A model generated the notes under the pieces. It was not told where the DNA came from, ran no database searches, and was given only the letters and a program-made list of their open reading frames with translations. This document shows positions 8,935 to 16,300 of a stretch of DNA of 64,000 nucleotides, in pieces (positions within the stretch are counted from its first letter, which is position 1; each line of letters begins with the position of its first letter). Both the position numbers and the translations under genes were made by a program. The DNA comes from Lacticaseibacillus hegangensis (GTDB lineage Bacteria; Bacillota; Bacilli; Lactobacillales; Lactobacillaceae). The stretch lies in assembly GCF_003946465.1 (NCBI RefSeq), contig NZ_RHOL01000009.1:1-64000 (forward strand), read 5' to 3'.

Positions 8935-8987
8935 ATACCATAGTGAACACGTGTGTTATCCGGATAGACATGTGGTGTTTCAATGAA

Positions 8988-9002
8988 TTGGAAGCGTTAA
9001 CT
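8988..9002 (+). promoter_or_regulatory. cre site (CcpA)
   Basis: TTGGAAGCGTTAACT matches the cre consensus WTGNAANCGNWNNCW at every defined position. It lies downstream of the sigma-54 promoter and just before EIIB. This suggests carbon catabolite repression by a roadblock mechanism. Confidence 0.75.
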
Positions 9003-9019
9003 ATTATGGAGGTGTTGAA

Positions 9020-9517
9020 ATGATCGAAATGATGCGGGTCGATGATCGGCTAATTCACGGTCAAGTCGCCTTGTTATGGTCCAAGGAACTTCAGCTCAAT
9101 CGGATCATTGTGGCTAATGACCGGGCCGCTGCCAGCGAGATTCAAAAAAACGCGCTGCTGCTAGCGGCGCCGGCGTCGATCAAGGTCGCCGTTGAGCCAG
9201 TCGATAAAGCCATTAAGTTGGCTAATGATCCTCGCGGCGCCAAGTTGAAAATGCTGCTGATCGTGAACAACGTGGCAGACCTAAAGCGCGTGGTCGATGG
9301 GGTCCAGGCGCCGGACGACGTCAAGGTCGACATTGCCAACGTTGGCCGGATCGGTGGCGACTTGGCTAATAAGCAGAAAATCTCAGAAACGGTGTACCTC
9401 ACCGAAGATGAGGTCAAACTGGTGCGGGAAATTGCCACCAAGGCCAAAAATTTTGTTTATCAACCATTACCTGGAGATACCCCGACACACTTTGTAGATT
9501 TATTGAAGGGAGAATAA
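9020..9517 (+). CDS. PTS mannose-family EIIB (2)
   Basis: This 165-residue cytoplasmic phosphocarrier has its phospho-histidine at His13 in RLIHGQVALLWS. It is the first gene after the sigma-54 promoter and cre site, with GGAGGTG before the ATG. It lies 3 bp ahead of EIIC. It is a paralogue of the EIIB at 1189, with the same N-terminal length and VNNxxD motif. The sugar specificity cannot be read from the sequence, but the downstream GH88 and GH43 genes point to an acidic or pentose-containing oligosaccharide. Confidence 0.93.
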   Translation: MIEMMRVDDRLIHGQVALLWSKELQLNRIIVANDRAAASEIQKNALLLAAPASIKVAVEPVDKAIKLANDPRGAKLKMLLIVNNVADLKRVVDGVQAPDDVKVDIANVGRIGGDLANKQKISETVYLTEDEVKLVREIATKAKNFVYQPLPGDTPTHFVDLLKGE

Positions 9518-9520
9518 ACA

Positions 9521-10318
9521 ATGCTCTTATATCAAGCGATTGCGGTGGGCCTGATCATGGCCTTCGCAAAGTTTATCAACGCATACGGCTCTTTTGCCCA
9601 ACTGATGCCATTTATTCAATACATTTTGCTGGCTCTGGTTTTGGGGAAGAGCCCGTCACAAGCCATTATCCTTGGTGCCGCCGTTGAGCTCGCGTTTTAC
9701 GGCGTCATGCAGATCGGCGCGGTCCTGCCACAGGATACCCAAGTCGGTGGGGTCCTCGGGGTCGCGTTCGCGCTGATTCTGAACCAGAAGCCGGCCGTTG
9801 CCGTTGCGCTGGCCGTCCCGATCTCAATGCTCGCGGTCATTGTCTGGAACCTGCTGAAGTTCTGGTTCACCGCGAACGTTGAAGTCTTTGAAAAGCACAT
9901 CCGCGAGCGCAACCTCGCCAAGTTCAACCGGCTCTGGTGGATGCAGGTCGGCGTTTACGAAGTGGCTTACTTCGCCTTGGCCTTCATCGCCATTCTTGCC
10001 GGCACCACTGGCATCAAGATGTTTGTCAACAGCATTCCCAAAGTCTTCCTGACCGGCCTGACCGTTGCCGCCGGCATGCTGCCAGCCGTTGGGATGGGCA
10101 TGCTGCTCAAGTACGTTTGGAACATTGAATTCCTGCCATTCTTCATTGCCGGGTTTGCCCTTGCTGCTTATCTGCAGCTGCCAATCATGGCGATCAGTAT
10201 CTTCGGGGTCGTCTTTGGCCTGATCATGTTCTTCATTGACAAGCATATCGATGAGGTGAAAAAGAGCACCAAGCAAGTCAGTTCAGGAGATAAAGAGGAG
10301 GACTTCTTCAATGACTAA
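9521..10318 (+). CDS. PTS mannose-family EIIC (2)
   Basis: This 265-residue membrane subunit begins MLLYQAIAVGLIMAFAKFINAY. It contains GAAVELAFYGVMQIGAVLPQDTQVGG near residues 47-73, the region equivalent to the GAAIEA motif of EIIC (1). Several hydrophobic helices follow, then a charged tail ending EEDFFND. AGGGAG precedes its start, and its 3' end overlaps the start of EIID by 8 bp. It forms the transport channel with EIID. Because EIID carries an in-frame stop, function is uncertain in this strain. Confidence 0.92.
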   Translation: MLLYQAIAVGLIMAFAKFINAYGSFAQLMPFIQYILLALVLGKSPSQAIILGAAVELAFYGVMQIGAVLPQDTQVGGVLGVAFALILNQKPAVAVALAVPISMLAVIVWNLLKFWFTANVEVFEKHIRERNLAKFNRLWWMQVGVYEVAYFALAFIAILAGTTGIKMFVNSIPKVFLTGLTVAAGMLPAVGMGMLLKYVWNIEFLPFFIAGFALAAYLQLPIMAISIFGVVFGLIMFFIDKHIDEVKKSTKQVSSGDKEEDFFND

Positions 10319-11135
10319 AATAGAAATGACGGCCGATGACAAAAAACTGACCAAGCACCTCTTTTGGCGCAACATGTGGCTGGGGTTCTGCATGTCTTAT
10401 ACCCGGCAGCAAGGCGTCGCATGGGACTGGGTTCACGAAAAGGCCTACCGTAAAATTTACAAAGATGACGACCAGTTTTGGGAAGCCATGAAGCGCAACC
10501 TGGAGTTCTACAACACCACCCCAAACATGAATGGCCTGGCGTCCGGGCTGGCAATCTCGATGGAAGAAGAGAACGCCAAGGCACCGAAGGGCACCTTCGA
10601 CACAGCTGGTATCAGCGGGATGAAGATCGGGCTCATGGGGCCCTTGGCCGGCATCGGCGACACGTTCTTCTCCGGCGTGTGGGCGCTGATCATCATGGGC
10701 ATCGCGATCAGCTTTGCCAAGACCGGCAACCTGGTCGTCGCCGCTTTGCCACTGCTCGCCTTGATTCCGAACATCCTGGTCCGTTGGTACGGTGAAAAGT
10801 TTGGCTAAAAACTGGGCAGCCAGTACATCGCCAAGGCGGTTCAAAATGGCGTTATGACGATGTTCACGAAGGCGGCTTCAATCGTTGGGGTCACCGTTGT
10901 GGGTGGCATGATTGCCACTTTGGTCAAGGTGCCTGTCGTTTTGAAAGGGAAAATCAACGGCTCTGAGCTGGTCCTGCAGAAGATTCTGGACCAGATCCTG
11001 CCAGGAATGCTGCCGCTGCTGCTGGCGGTTGGATGCTTCGTGCTTCTGCGCAAGAACGTCAGCCCGGTCAAGGTTCTGATCGGCGTGGTTATCTTGGGCT
11101 TCGCGCTGACCTTCCTGGGCATTACCGGCGCATAA
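10311..11135 (+). pseudogene. PTS mannose-family EIID (2), interrupted by an in-frame TAA
   Basis: The full reading is 274 codons, the normal length for EIID. It shows FWRNMWLG near the start, YNTTPNMNGLASGLAISMEEE around residues 64-84 and the family motif GLMGPLAGIGDTFF around 104-117. Codon 166 (10806-10808) is TAA, after WYGEKFG. The frame then continues without shift into KLGSQYI and a normal hydrophobic C terminus ending at 11135. A single base change from a sense codon such as TAC or AAA explains it. The downstream part also has its own ATG at 10854. The product is either truncated at 165 residues, split, or made by read-through. Nothing else in the gene is damaged, so the lesion looks recent or could be a sequencing error. 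Confidence 0.88.
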
Positions 11136-11146
11136 GGATCGCTTTA

Positions 11147-11171
11147 AAGGCTCGTCCTGCGGGCCTTTTTT
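11147..11171 (+). terminator. Intra-operon terminator or attenuator
   Basis: AAGGCTCG (11147-11154) pairs with CGGGCCTT (11160-11167, one G-T pair) and runs into six T. It lies between EIID and the GH88 gene with no new promoter visible after it. It would reduce expression of the glycosidases relative to the transporter. Confidence 0.7.
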
Positions 11172-11202
11172 GCTTTAAACGGCACAAAAGGAGGAAACAA
11201 TC

Positions 11203-12315
11203 GTGGCACAAACGAGTGATGAGGAACTGTTCGCTAAGGTGCAAACCAAGCTGACCGCCGAGGCCAAGCGGCTGGGGTCTGCGATCCCATACACGCCAGG
11301 GCCAGACGGCAAGTATGTGGACATGGCGCAAAAGGACATCACCTGGTGGACCAACGGCTTTTGGGCCGGCACCATGTGGCTGATGTACAACGCCACCAAG
11401 GACCCACTGTTTAAGAAAACGGCCGAGGCCAACGAGGATGAATTGGACGAGGCGATGACGATTTACACCGGGCTGCACCATGACGTCGGGTTCATGTACC
11501 AGCTGTCGGCCGTCGCGGATTACCGCCTGACTGGCAGCGAGCGCAGCAAGGCCCGCGGGCTGCACGCTGCGGCGCTGCTTGCCGGCCGCTACAACCCACG
11601 GGGCAAGTTCATCCGCTCGTGGAACCGCGACCGCGCCGGCTGGGTGATCATCGACAGCATGCTGAACATTCCGCTGCTCTACTGGGCACGCGATACGATC
11701 GATGACCCGCGGTTCGGCTACGTGGCCGAGGACCACGCCGACACTGTGATGCAAAACATCGTGCGGCCGGACGGCTCCACGAATCACATCGGCATTTTTG
11801 ACCCGACTAATGGGCAACTGCTAAACACCCCAGGCGGCCAGGGCTACGGGCCGGGCTCGTCCTGGTCCCGCGGGCAGGCGTGGGCCCTGTACGGGTTTGC
11901 GCTCAGCTTTGCACACACGCAAAAACAGGCGTACCTCGACACCGCCAAGCGGGTCGCGAGCTACTTCATCGCCAACGTTGAGAAGACCGGCTATGTGCCC
12001 CTGGCTGATTTTCGCGCGCCGGCCACGCCGGTGATCTACGACACGTCGGCCTCGCTGTGCGCCGCCTGCGGCCTGCTTGAAATCGAAAAGCACGTGAGTG
12101 AATTCGAGAAGCCGCTGTACCACGAGGCGGCGGTCAAGCTGCTGCAGGCCGTGACTGACCACTACCTGGACCTGGATCCGGCCACCGACGGCATCGTCTT
12201 GGGCGCGACCCCGGCGTACCACGACAAGCTCCACGAGGTGCGGCTGATCTACAGTGACTTTTACCTGGTCGAAACGCTGACGCGACTGCTCGGGAAGGAC
12301 TTTCTGATATGGTAA
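11203..12315 (+). CDS. GH88 unsaturated glucuronyl hydrolase
   Basis: This 370-residue cytoplasmic enzyme should hydrolyse the unsaturated uronic acid from the non-reducing end of oligosaccharides made by polysaccharide lyases, or act on similar glycuronides. The family's two key aspartates are visible as Asp94 in LHHDVGFMYQ and Asp151 in IIDSMLNIPLLYW. Aromatic motifs WWTNGFWAG and SSWSRGQAWALYG are also typical. The GTG start at 11203 follows GGAGGAA. There is no signal peptide, in keeping with PTS import of the substrate. It overlaps the next gene by 7 bp. In streptococci a comparable gene sits with a mannose-type PTS for hyaluronan disaccharides. The GH43 neighbours here favour a plant glycan instead, but that is inference. 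Confidence 0.92.
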   Translation: MAQTSDEELFAKVQTKLTAEAKRLGSAIPYTPGPDGKYVDMAQKDITWWTNGFWAGTMWLMYNATKDPLFKKTAEANEDELDEAMTIYTGLHHDVGFMYQLSAVADYRLTGSERSKARGLHAAALLAGRYNPRGKFIRSWNRDRAGWVIIDSMLNIPLLYWARDTIDDPRFGYVAEDHADTVMQNIVRPDGSTNHIGIFDPTNGQLLNTPGGQGYGPGSSWSRGQAWALYGFALSFAHTQKQAYLDTAKRVASYFIANVEKTGYVPLADFRAPATPVIYDTSASLCAACGLLEIEKHVSEFEKPLYHEAAVKLLQAVTDHYLDLDPATDGIVLGATPAYHDKLHEVRLIYSDFYLVETLTRLLGKDFLIW

Positions 12316-13235
12316 GCAACGCGAACGGCCAGCCGTGGCGCGACGCTGACGGCCGGCTGATTCAGGCCCACGGCGGCACCATCCTCGCCCATCAAGAGAC
12401 CTATTACTGGTACGGTGAGGACCGTAGCCAGCCGGCCTTCGTGGCAGCCGGCAGGCGCGTGGTGCCATTCACTGGGGTGCGGTGCTACTCGTCCACGAAC
12501 TTGCGCGACTGGCACGATGCCGGCCGCGTGCTGACGGCGGCTTCGGACCCCGAAGGCCGCCTGCAGGTGACCAGTGTCGTCGAGCGGCCCAAGGTCTTGT
12601 TCAACGCTGAGACGAGGAAATTTGTGATGTGGGCGCATTTTGACGACCAGGACTACACCTACGCTGGCTGTGTGGTGGCCATGGCGGATGCGCCGACCGG
12701 GCCGTTTACCGTGCATGACGTGCTGCGGCCTAACCGGCAGGAAAGCCGCGACATGACGCTGGTTCAGGACGGCGGCAAGGCGTACCTGTGCTTCAGCTCG
12801 GACATGAACCAGACGCTGTATTTTGCGCAACTGACGCCAGATTACCTGGACCTGACCGGTTTTTCAGCTAAGATTCTAGTCGATCAGGCGCGCGAGGCGC
12901 CGACCGTGGTTCACGACGGCGAGTGGTACTTTACCATCACCTCTGGCACGACCGGCTGGCGGCCCAACCCGGCGCTGTACTCGCGCTCCCGGTTTCTCTT
13001 TTCCGGCCAAAAGCTGATCGATAACCCGTGCGTGGGGCCGACGGCGGCAACCACGTACGGCGGTCAGCCGGCCGCGGTGTTCGCAGTGGCCGGGCGCTGG
13101 TACTTGCTGCTGGATCACTGGCAGCCGGCGGATCTGAGTCAGTCCGGCTACAGCATTTTGCCGATTGAAATCACTGGTCGCGACTTGCGCGTGGCCTGGA
13201 CGCAAACGCCATTTGGCGGGGAGGTGAAGGCATGA
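12309..13235 (+). CDS. GH43-like glycosidase (1)
   Basis: This 308-residue protein has the five-bladed propeller style of family 43. It starts with DADGRLIQAHGGTIL (an Asp near residue 12-14 is the likely base) and has YYWYGEDR near residue 35. VVERPKVLFN (Glu near 92) and ESRDMTLVQD follow, in the places expected for the catalytic acid and the modulating Asp. The AHGG-YYWYGE pattern is characteristic of GH43 proteins related to galactan- or arabinan-active subfamilies, but I cannot fix the subfamily. It has no signal peptide. It overlaps GH88 upstream and the next GH43 by 4 bp (ATGA), so the three are translationally coupled. Confidence 0.8.
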   Translation: MVSNANGQPWRDADGRLIQAHGGTILAHQETYYWYGEDRSQPAFVAAGRRVVPFTGVRCYSSTNLRDWHDAGRVLTAASDPEGRLQVTSVVERPKVLFNAETRKFVMWAHFDDQDYTYAGCVVAMADAPTGPFTVHDVLRPNRQESRDMTLVQDGGKAYLCFSSDMNQTLYFAQLTPDYLDLTGFSAKILVDQAREAPTVVHDGEWYFTITSGTTGWRPNPALYSRSRFLFSGQKLIDNPCVGPTAATTYGGQPAAVFAVAGRWYLLLDHWQPADLSQSGYSILPIEITGRDLRVAWTQTPFGGEVKA

Positions 13236-14821
13236 GTGCCACAGTGGAAAATCCAATTTTACGAGGCTTCAGTCCCGATCCGAGCCTGCTGAAGGTGGGC
13301 GAAGATTATTATCTGGCCACCTCGACGTTTGAGTGGTGGCCGGGAGTTGAAATCTATCACAGCGTCGATTTGGTGAACTGGACCTTGGTGGCCGAGCCGC
13401 TGAACGACCCAGCGCGCGTGGATCTGCGCGGGGTTTACGATTCCGGCGCGATTTGGGCGCCGCATCTCAGCTATGCGGAAGACCAGTTCTGGCTGGTGTA
13501 CACGATTGTGAAGTCGGCCACGGCATTCAAGGACACGCTCAATTACGTGATCACCAGCCCGGCGATTACCGGCCCCTGGAGCAAGCCGACGTTCATCAGC
13601 GCCAGCGGCTTTGACCCAGCGCTGTTCCACGATGATGACGGACGCCATTACTTCATGAACATGCTGTTTGATCACCGGCTGGATCACCCGGGGTTTGCCG
13701 GCGTGGTCATGCAGGAATTTGACGCGCAGGCGAAGGCCCTGATTGGGGAGCGCCGGCGCTTTTTCCCAGGCACGTCGCTGGGCGTTTGCGAAGGCCCCCA
13801 GATCATGAAGCGAAACGGCTGGTATTACTTGCTGTGCGCTGCCGGGGGCACGGGGTACAGCCACGCCTCGACAGTCGCACGCAGCCGCAACATTTGGGGT
13901 CCGTACGAGTTGTCCCCGTGGCAGCCACTGATCTCGACGAAGTACCACGACGACTTGCCGCTGGCCAAGGCGGGTCACGCCTGTTTTGTTCAAGGGCCGC
14001 AGGATGACTGGTACATTGTGTTCCTGTGCGCGCGGCCGCTGACCCCGCACGGCAACAATCCGCTGGGCCGTGAAACCGGGATCCAGTCACTGGTGTGGGA
14101 GGATGATTGGCCGCATTTGGCAAACGGGACGCACCTGCCTGACCAAACGGTGACGATTACCTCGGCGCCGGCGACTGCGGTGCAGGTGCTGGACCACTCG
14201 CAGGCCATTACGTTTGACCAGCCTAGTCTGCCGGCCAGCCTGAAGACGCTGCGCCAGCCGCTGGGGGACCGCGCGTCACTCACCGCACGCCCGGGCTGGC
14301 TGCGCCTGTATGGGCGCGAAAGTCTGTCAAGCCTGGACGCGCAAACGCTGCTGGCGCGCCGGTGGCAGAGCGTTCAGTTCACCGCCGAAACTTGCGTGGA
14401 TTTTGCCCCGACCAGCTTTCAGCAGCTGGCCGGCCTGGTGCTGTACTATGACACCGCCAACTGGGCGTACTTGCACCTGTCGTACGATGAGGAGCTGCAC
14501 AGCCGCTATCTGCAGCTGGAGGTGGCCGACTGCGGCAAGTTCAGCTACCTGTCTGAGCACCTGCCCATTCGCTTCGCAGGTCCAGTCGTGTTGCGAGTCC
14601 AGGTTGACCGAGAGGTGGCCCGGTTCGCGTATTGCCAGGCCGGGACGGCGCAGTGGCAGGTGCTGGCCACCCCGTACACCGCGGATCACCTGAGCGATGA
14701 TCACATCAAGGCCAACGGCAAGCTGGCCTTCACCGGCGCCATGGTCGGGATCTGCACGCAGGACATGGACCAGCACCGCTCGCACGCAGATTTTCAGTAC
14801 TTTAATTATCAAGAACAGTAG
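13232..14821 (+). CDS. GH43 beta-xylosidase/arabinosidase-like enzyme (2)
   Basis: This 529-residue enzyme has a catalytic propeller (about 1-310) and a C-terminal concanavalin-like domain (about 330-525), as in XynB-type enzymes. The base is Asp16 in GFSPDPS, the modulator is in SGFDPALFHDDDG, and the acid Glu is in GVCEGPQIMKRNGWYYL. The N terminus (NPILRGFSPDP, YYLATSTFEWWPGVEIYHS) is typical of intracellular beta-xylosidases. GGGGAGGTG lies before the ATG. It closes the operon and would remove xylose or arabinose from imported oligosaccharides. The exact substrate is not proven. Confidence 0.9.
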   Translation: MSATVENPILRGFSPDPSLLKVGEDYYLATSTFEWWPGVEIYHSVDLVNWTLVAEPLNDPARVDLRGVYDSGAIWAPHLSYAEDQFWLVYTIVKSATAFKDTLNYVITSPAITGPWSKPTFISASGFDPALFHDDDGRHYFMNMLFDHRLDHPGFAGVVMQEFDAQAKALIGERRRFFPGTSLGVCEGPQIMKRNGWYYLLCAAGGTGYSHASTVARSRNIWGPYELSPWQPLISTKYHDDLPLAKAGHACFVQGPQDDWYIVFLCARPLTPHGNNPLGRETGIQSLVWEDDWPHLANGTHLPDQTVTITSAPATAVQVLDHSQAITFDQPSLPASLKTLRQPLGDRASLTARPGWLRLYGRESLSSLDAQTLLARRWQSVQFTAETCVDFAPTSFQQLAGLVLYYDTANWAYLHLSYDEELHSRYLQLEVADCGKFSYLSEHLPIRFAGPVVLRVQVDREVARFAYCQAGTAQWQVLATPYTADHLSDDHIKANGKLAFTGAMVGICTQDMDQHRSHADFQYFNYQEQ

Positions 14822-14838
14822 TCGGTTGGTGACTGGCG

Positions 14839-14870
14839 GCGCCTGGGAGAGACCCCGGGCGCTTTTCTTT
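14839..14870 (+). terminator. Rho-independent terminator
   Basis: GCGCC-TGGG pairs with CCC-GGGCGC around a short loop, followed by TTTTCTTTTC. It ends the glycosidase operon. Confidence 0.7.
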
Positions 14871-14892
14871 TCTTGAACGGTAGAATTCTCGC

Positions 14893-14914
14893 AGTGTTTA
14901 GTTGACCTTAAACA
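14893..14914 (+). promoter_or_regulatory. Candidate LevR (2) upstream site
   Basis: This site repeats the 11-mer AGTGTTTAGTT seen at 8847. Here TGTTTA (14895-14900) and TAAACA (14909-14914) also form an inverted repeat. It lies about 125-145 bp upstream of the next sigma-54 promoter. Confidence 0.4.
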
Positions 14915-15037
14915 GTCTGAGCAATTGCTTGAATCCAGGTATCTATGCCCTCAAATAATTAATTTTTTAATGCCACGGGTCTCCTTTTGTTAAGACCATT
15001 GCGGCAAACCAGCTTAAAATAGCAATTAGCTTCGCTT

Positions 15038-15054
15038 TGGCATACTATTTGCTT
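15038..15054 (+). promoter_or_regulatory. Sigma-54 promoter of the EIIA-HAD-rpoN-GH36 operon
   Basis: TGGCATactatTTGCTT is a -24/-12 match with one substitution, 36 bp upstream of EIIA (2). The preceding bases share GCGGCAAA and CGCTTTGGCA with the promoter at 8918. Confidence 0.88.
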
Positions 15055-15089
15055 GAAGTAGCGTGAAGTATTCTGAGGAGACGTGACGA

Positions 15090-15482
15090 ATGACAAAGAT
15101 TATTTTGATTTCTCATAATAGCCTGGCAAAAGGGCTCGCTAAGGCGGTTGAAATGATTGCCGGACCCCAAGAAAATTTGGCCGCGTACGCCCTGATGCCG
15201 GGTGAAAATCCCGATGACATCGTTGCGGGATTTGCCAAGGACCTGCCCAGCGACGAGCCGGTGCTGATCTTGGCGGATCTAGTGGGCGGCAGTATGTGTA
15301 ATGCCGCCATGGCCCTGCTGAAGCGGCCGAATGTCCGGTTGGTTGGCGGGATGAACATGGCGCTGGTACTGCAGTTGGTGCTTAACCCCGACGCTAATCT
15401 CGATCACGTGATCCAGTCTGCACGAGATAGTTTGCAAGAGGTCCGGTTGACCCCCGTCCATGCCGAAAATGACTTTTTCTAA
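15090..15482 (+). CDS. PTS mannose-family EIIA (2)
   Basis: This 130-residue EIIA-Man protein has phospho-His9 in LISHNSLAKG and the conserved ADLVGGSMCNAAMALL. TGAGGAGA precedes the ATG. It is very similar to EIIA (1) at 4737. It completes the EIIB-EIIC-EIID set at 9020-11135, from which it is separated by the three glycosidase genes. It is the first gene of an operon that also contains rpoN. Confidence 0.93.
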   Translation: MTKIILISHNSLAKGLAKAVEMIAGPQENLAAYALMPGENPDDIVAGFAKDLPSDEPVLILADLVGGSMCNAAMALLKRPNVRLVGGMNMALVLQLVLNPDANLDHVIQSARDSLQEVRLTPVHAENDFF

Positions 15483-16272
15483 ACCGCGCTTGATCTGTAC
15501 AGACCTGGACCGGACGCTGCTAGACCCCAAGGGCCAGGTGTCTGCGGCCAACCGTGCCGCCCTTCAAGCGGCCACTACGCGAGGCGTGGTGTTCGCCGTT
15601 GCGTCTGGGCGCCGGCTGCCTTCGATTGAAGTTCTGATGGCAGGGATGGGGATTTCCGGTTATAAAATTTTCTTCAACGGCGCCTGCATTGCCGATCCTA
15701 ACGGTAAGCTGATTCATCGCCAGGCGCTGGCACCTAGCCGAGTCCGCAAGTTGATCGACCTTGGCGCTGCGGCCGGGGTGAATGTGACGCTCAGTACCAT
15801 GACCGCCAACGTGGACTACATTCCCCAAACTGCCCAGTGGGTGCCGACATACATTGAGGCGCCGGCGACAAAAAGTGACTTGGCACCGCTGTACCAGGCG
15901 GCTGAGGCGACAGAGGTGTTTAAGGTCAGCTATTACGGCGCTGATTTGGCTGCACTCGGGGCGGCGTTGGCCACGGTCAGGGCGCGGCACCTGGCCACCG
16001 GCTGCTGGACCGACACTCGCTACGTTGAAATGACCGCCCCCGGGGTCGATAAGTTCAGCGGCATTCGGTGGCTGTGTGGGCATCTTGGGCTGGCAGTCTC
16101 GCAGGTCGCGGCGTTTGGTGATTACGACAACGATATTTCGATGCTGGCCGGCGTCGGTTGCGGGGTGGCGATGAGCAACGCGCTGCCGCAAGTGAAGCAG
16201 GCAGCCGCGCTGGTCGTCGATAATCACGCCAGCAGCGGCGTCGCCAAGGCACTGCTGGCGATGCTGAAATAA
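15460..16272 (+). CDS. Cof-type HAD-IIB phosphatase
   Basis: This 270-residue phosphatase has motif I DLDRTLL near residues 15-21, SGR near 49-51 for motif II, and motif IV GDYDNDISML near 218-227. This family hydrolyses sugar phosphates and related metabolites. The gene overlaps the end of EIIA by 23 bp, so it is probably translated by coupling; ATG 15460 and ATG 15469 are both possible starts and neither has a strong ribosome site. Its place in the operon suggests it dephosphorylates a sugar phosphate that builds up during PTS uptake. Confidence 0.85.
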   Translation: MPKMTFSKPRLICTDLDRTLLDPKGQVSAANRAALQAATTRGVVFAVASGRRLPSIEVLMAGMGISGYKIFFNGACIADPNGKLIHRQALAPSRVRKLIDLGAAAGVNVTLSTMTANVDYIPQTAQWVPTYIEAPATKSDLAPLYQAAEATEVFKVSYYGADLAALGAALATVRARHLATGCWTDTRYVEMTAPGVDKFSGIRWLCGHLGLAVSQVAAFGDYDNDISMLAGVGCGVAMSNALPQVKQAAALVVDNHASSGVAKALLAMLK

Positions 16273-16300
16273 GTCGGTCAAGCAAAAAGGAGGGATCACG

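Noticed and set aside
10854-11135. Separate small membrane protein starting at ATG 10854
   Set aside because: It is in frame with EIID and continues its family sequence directly after the TAA codon, so it is the second half of a broken EIID.
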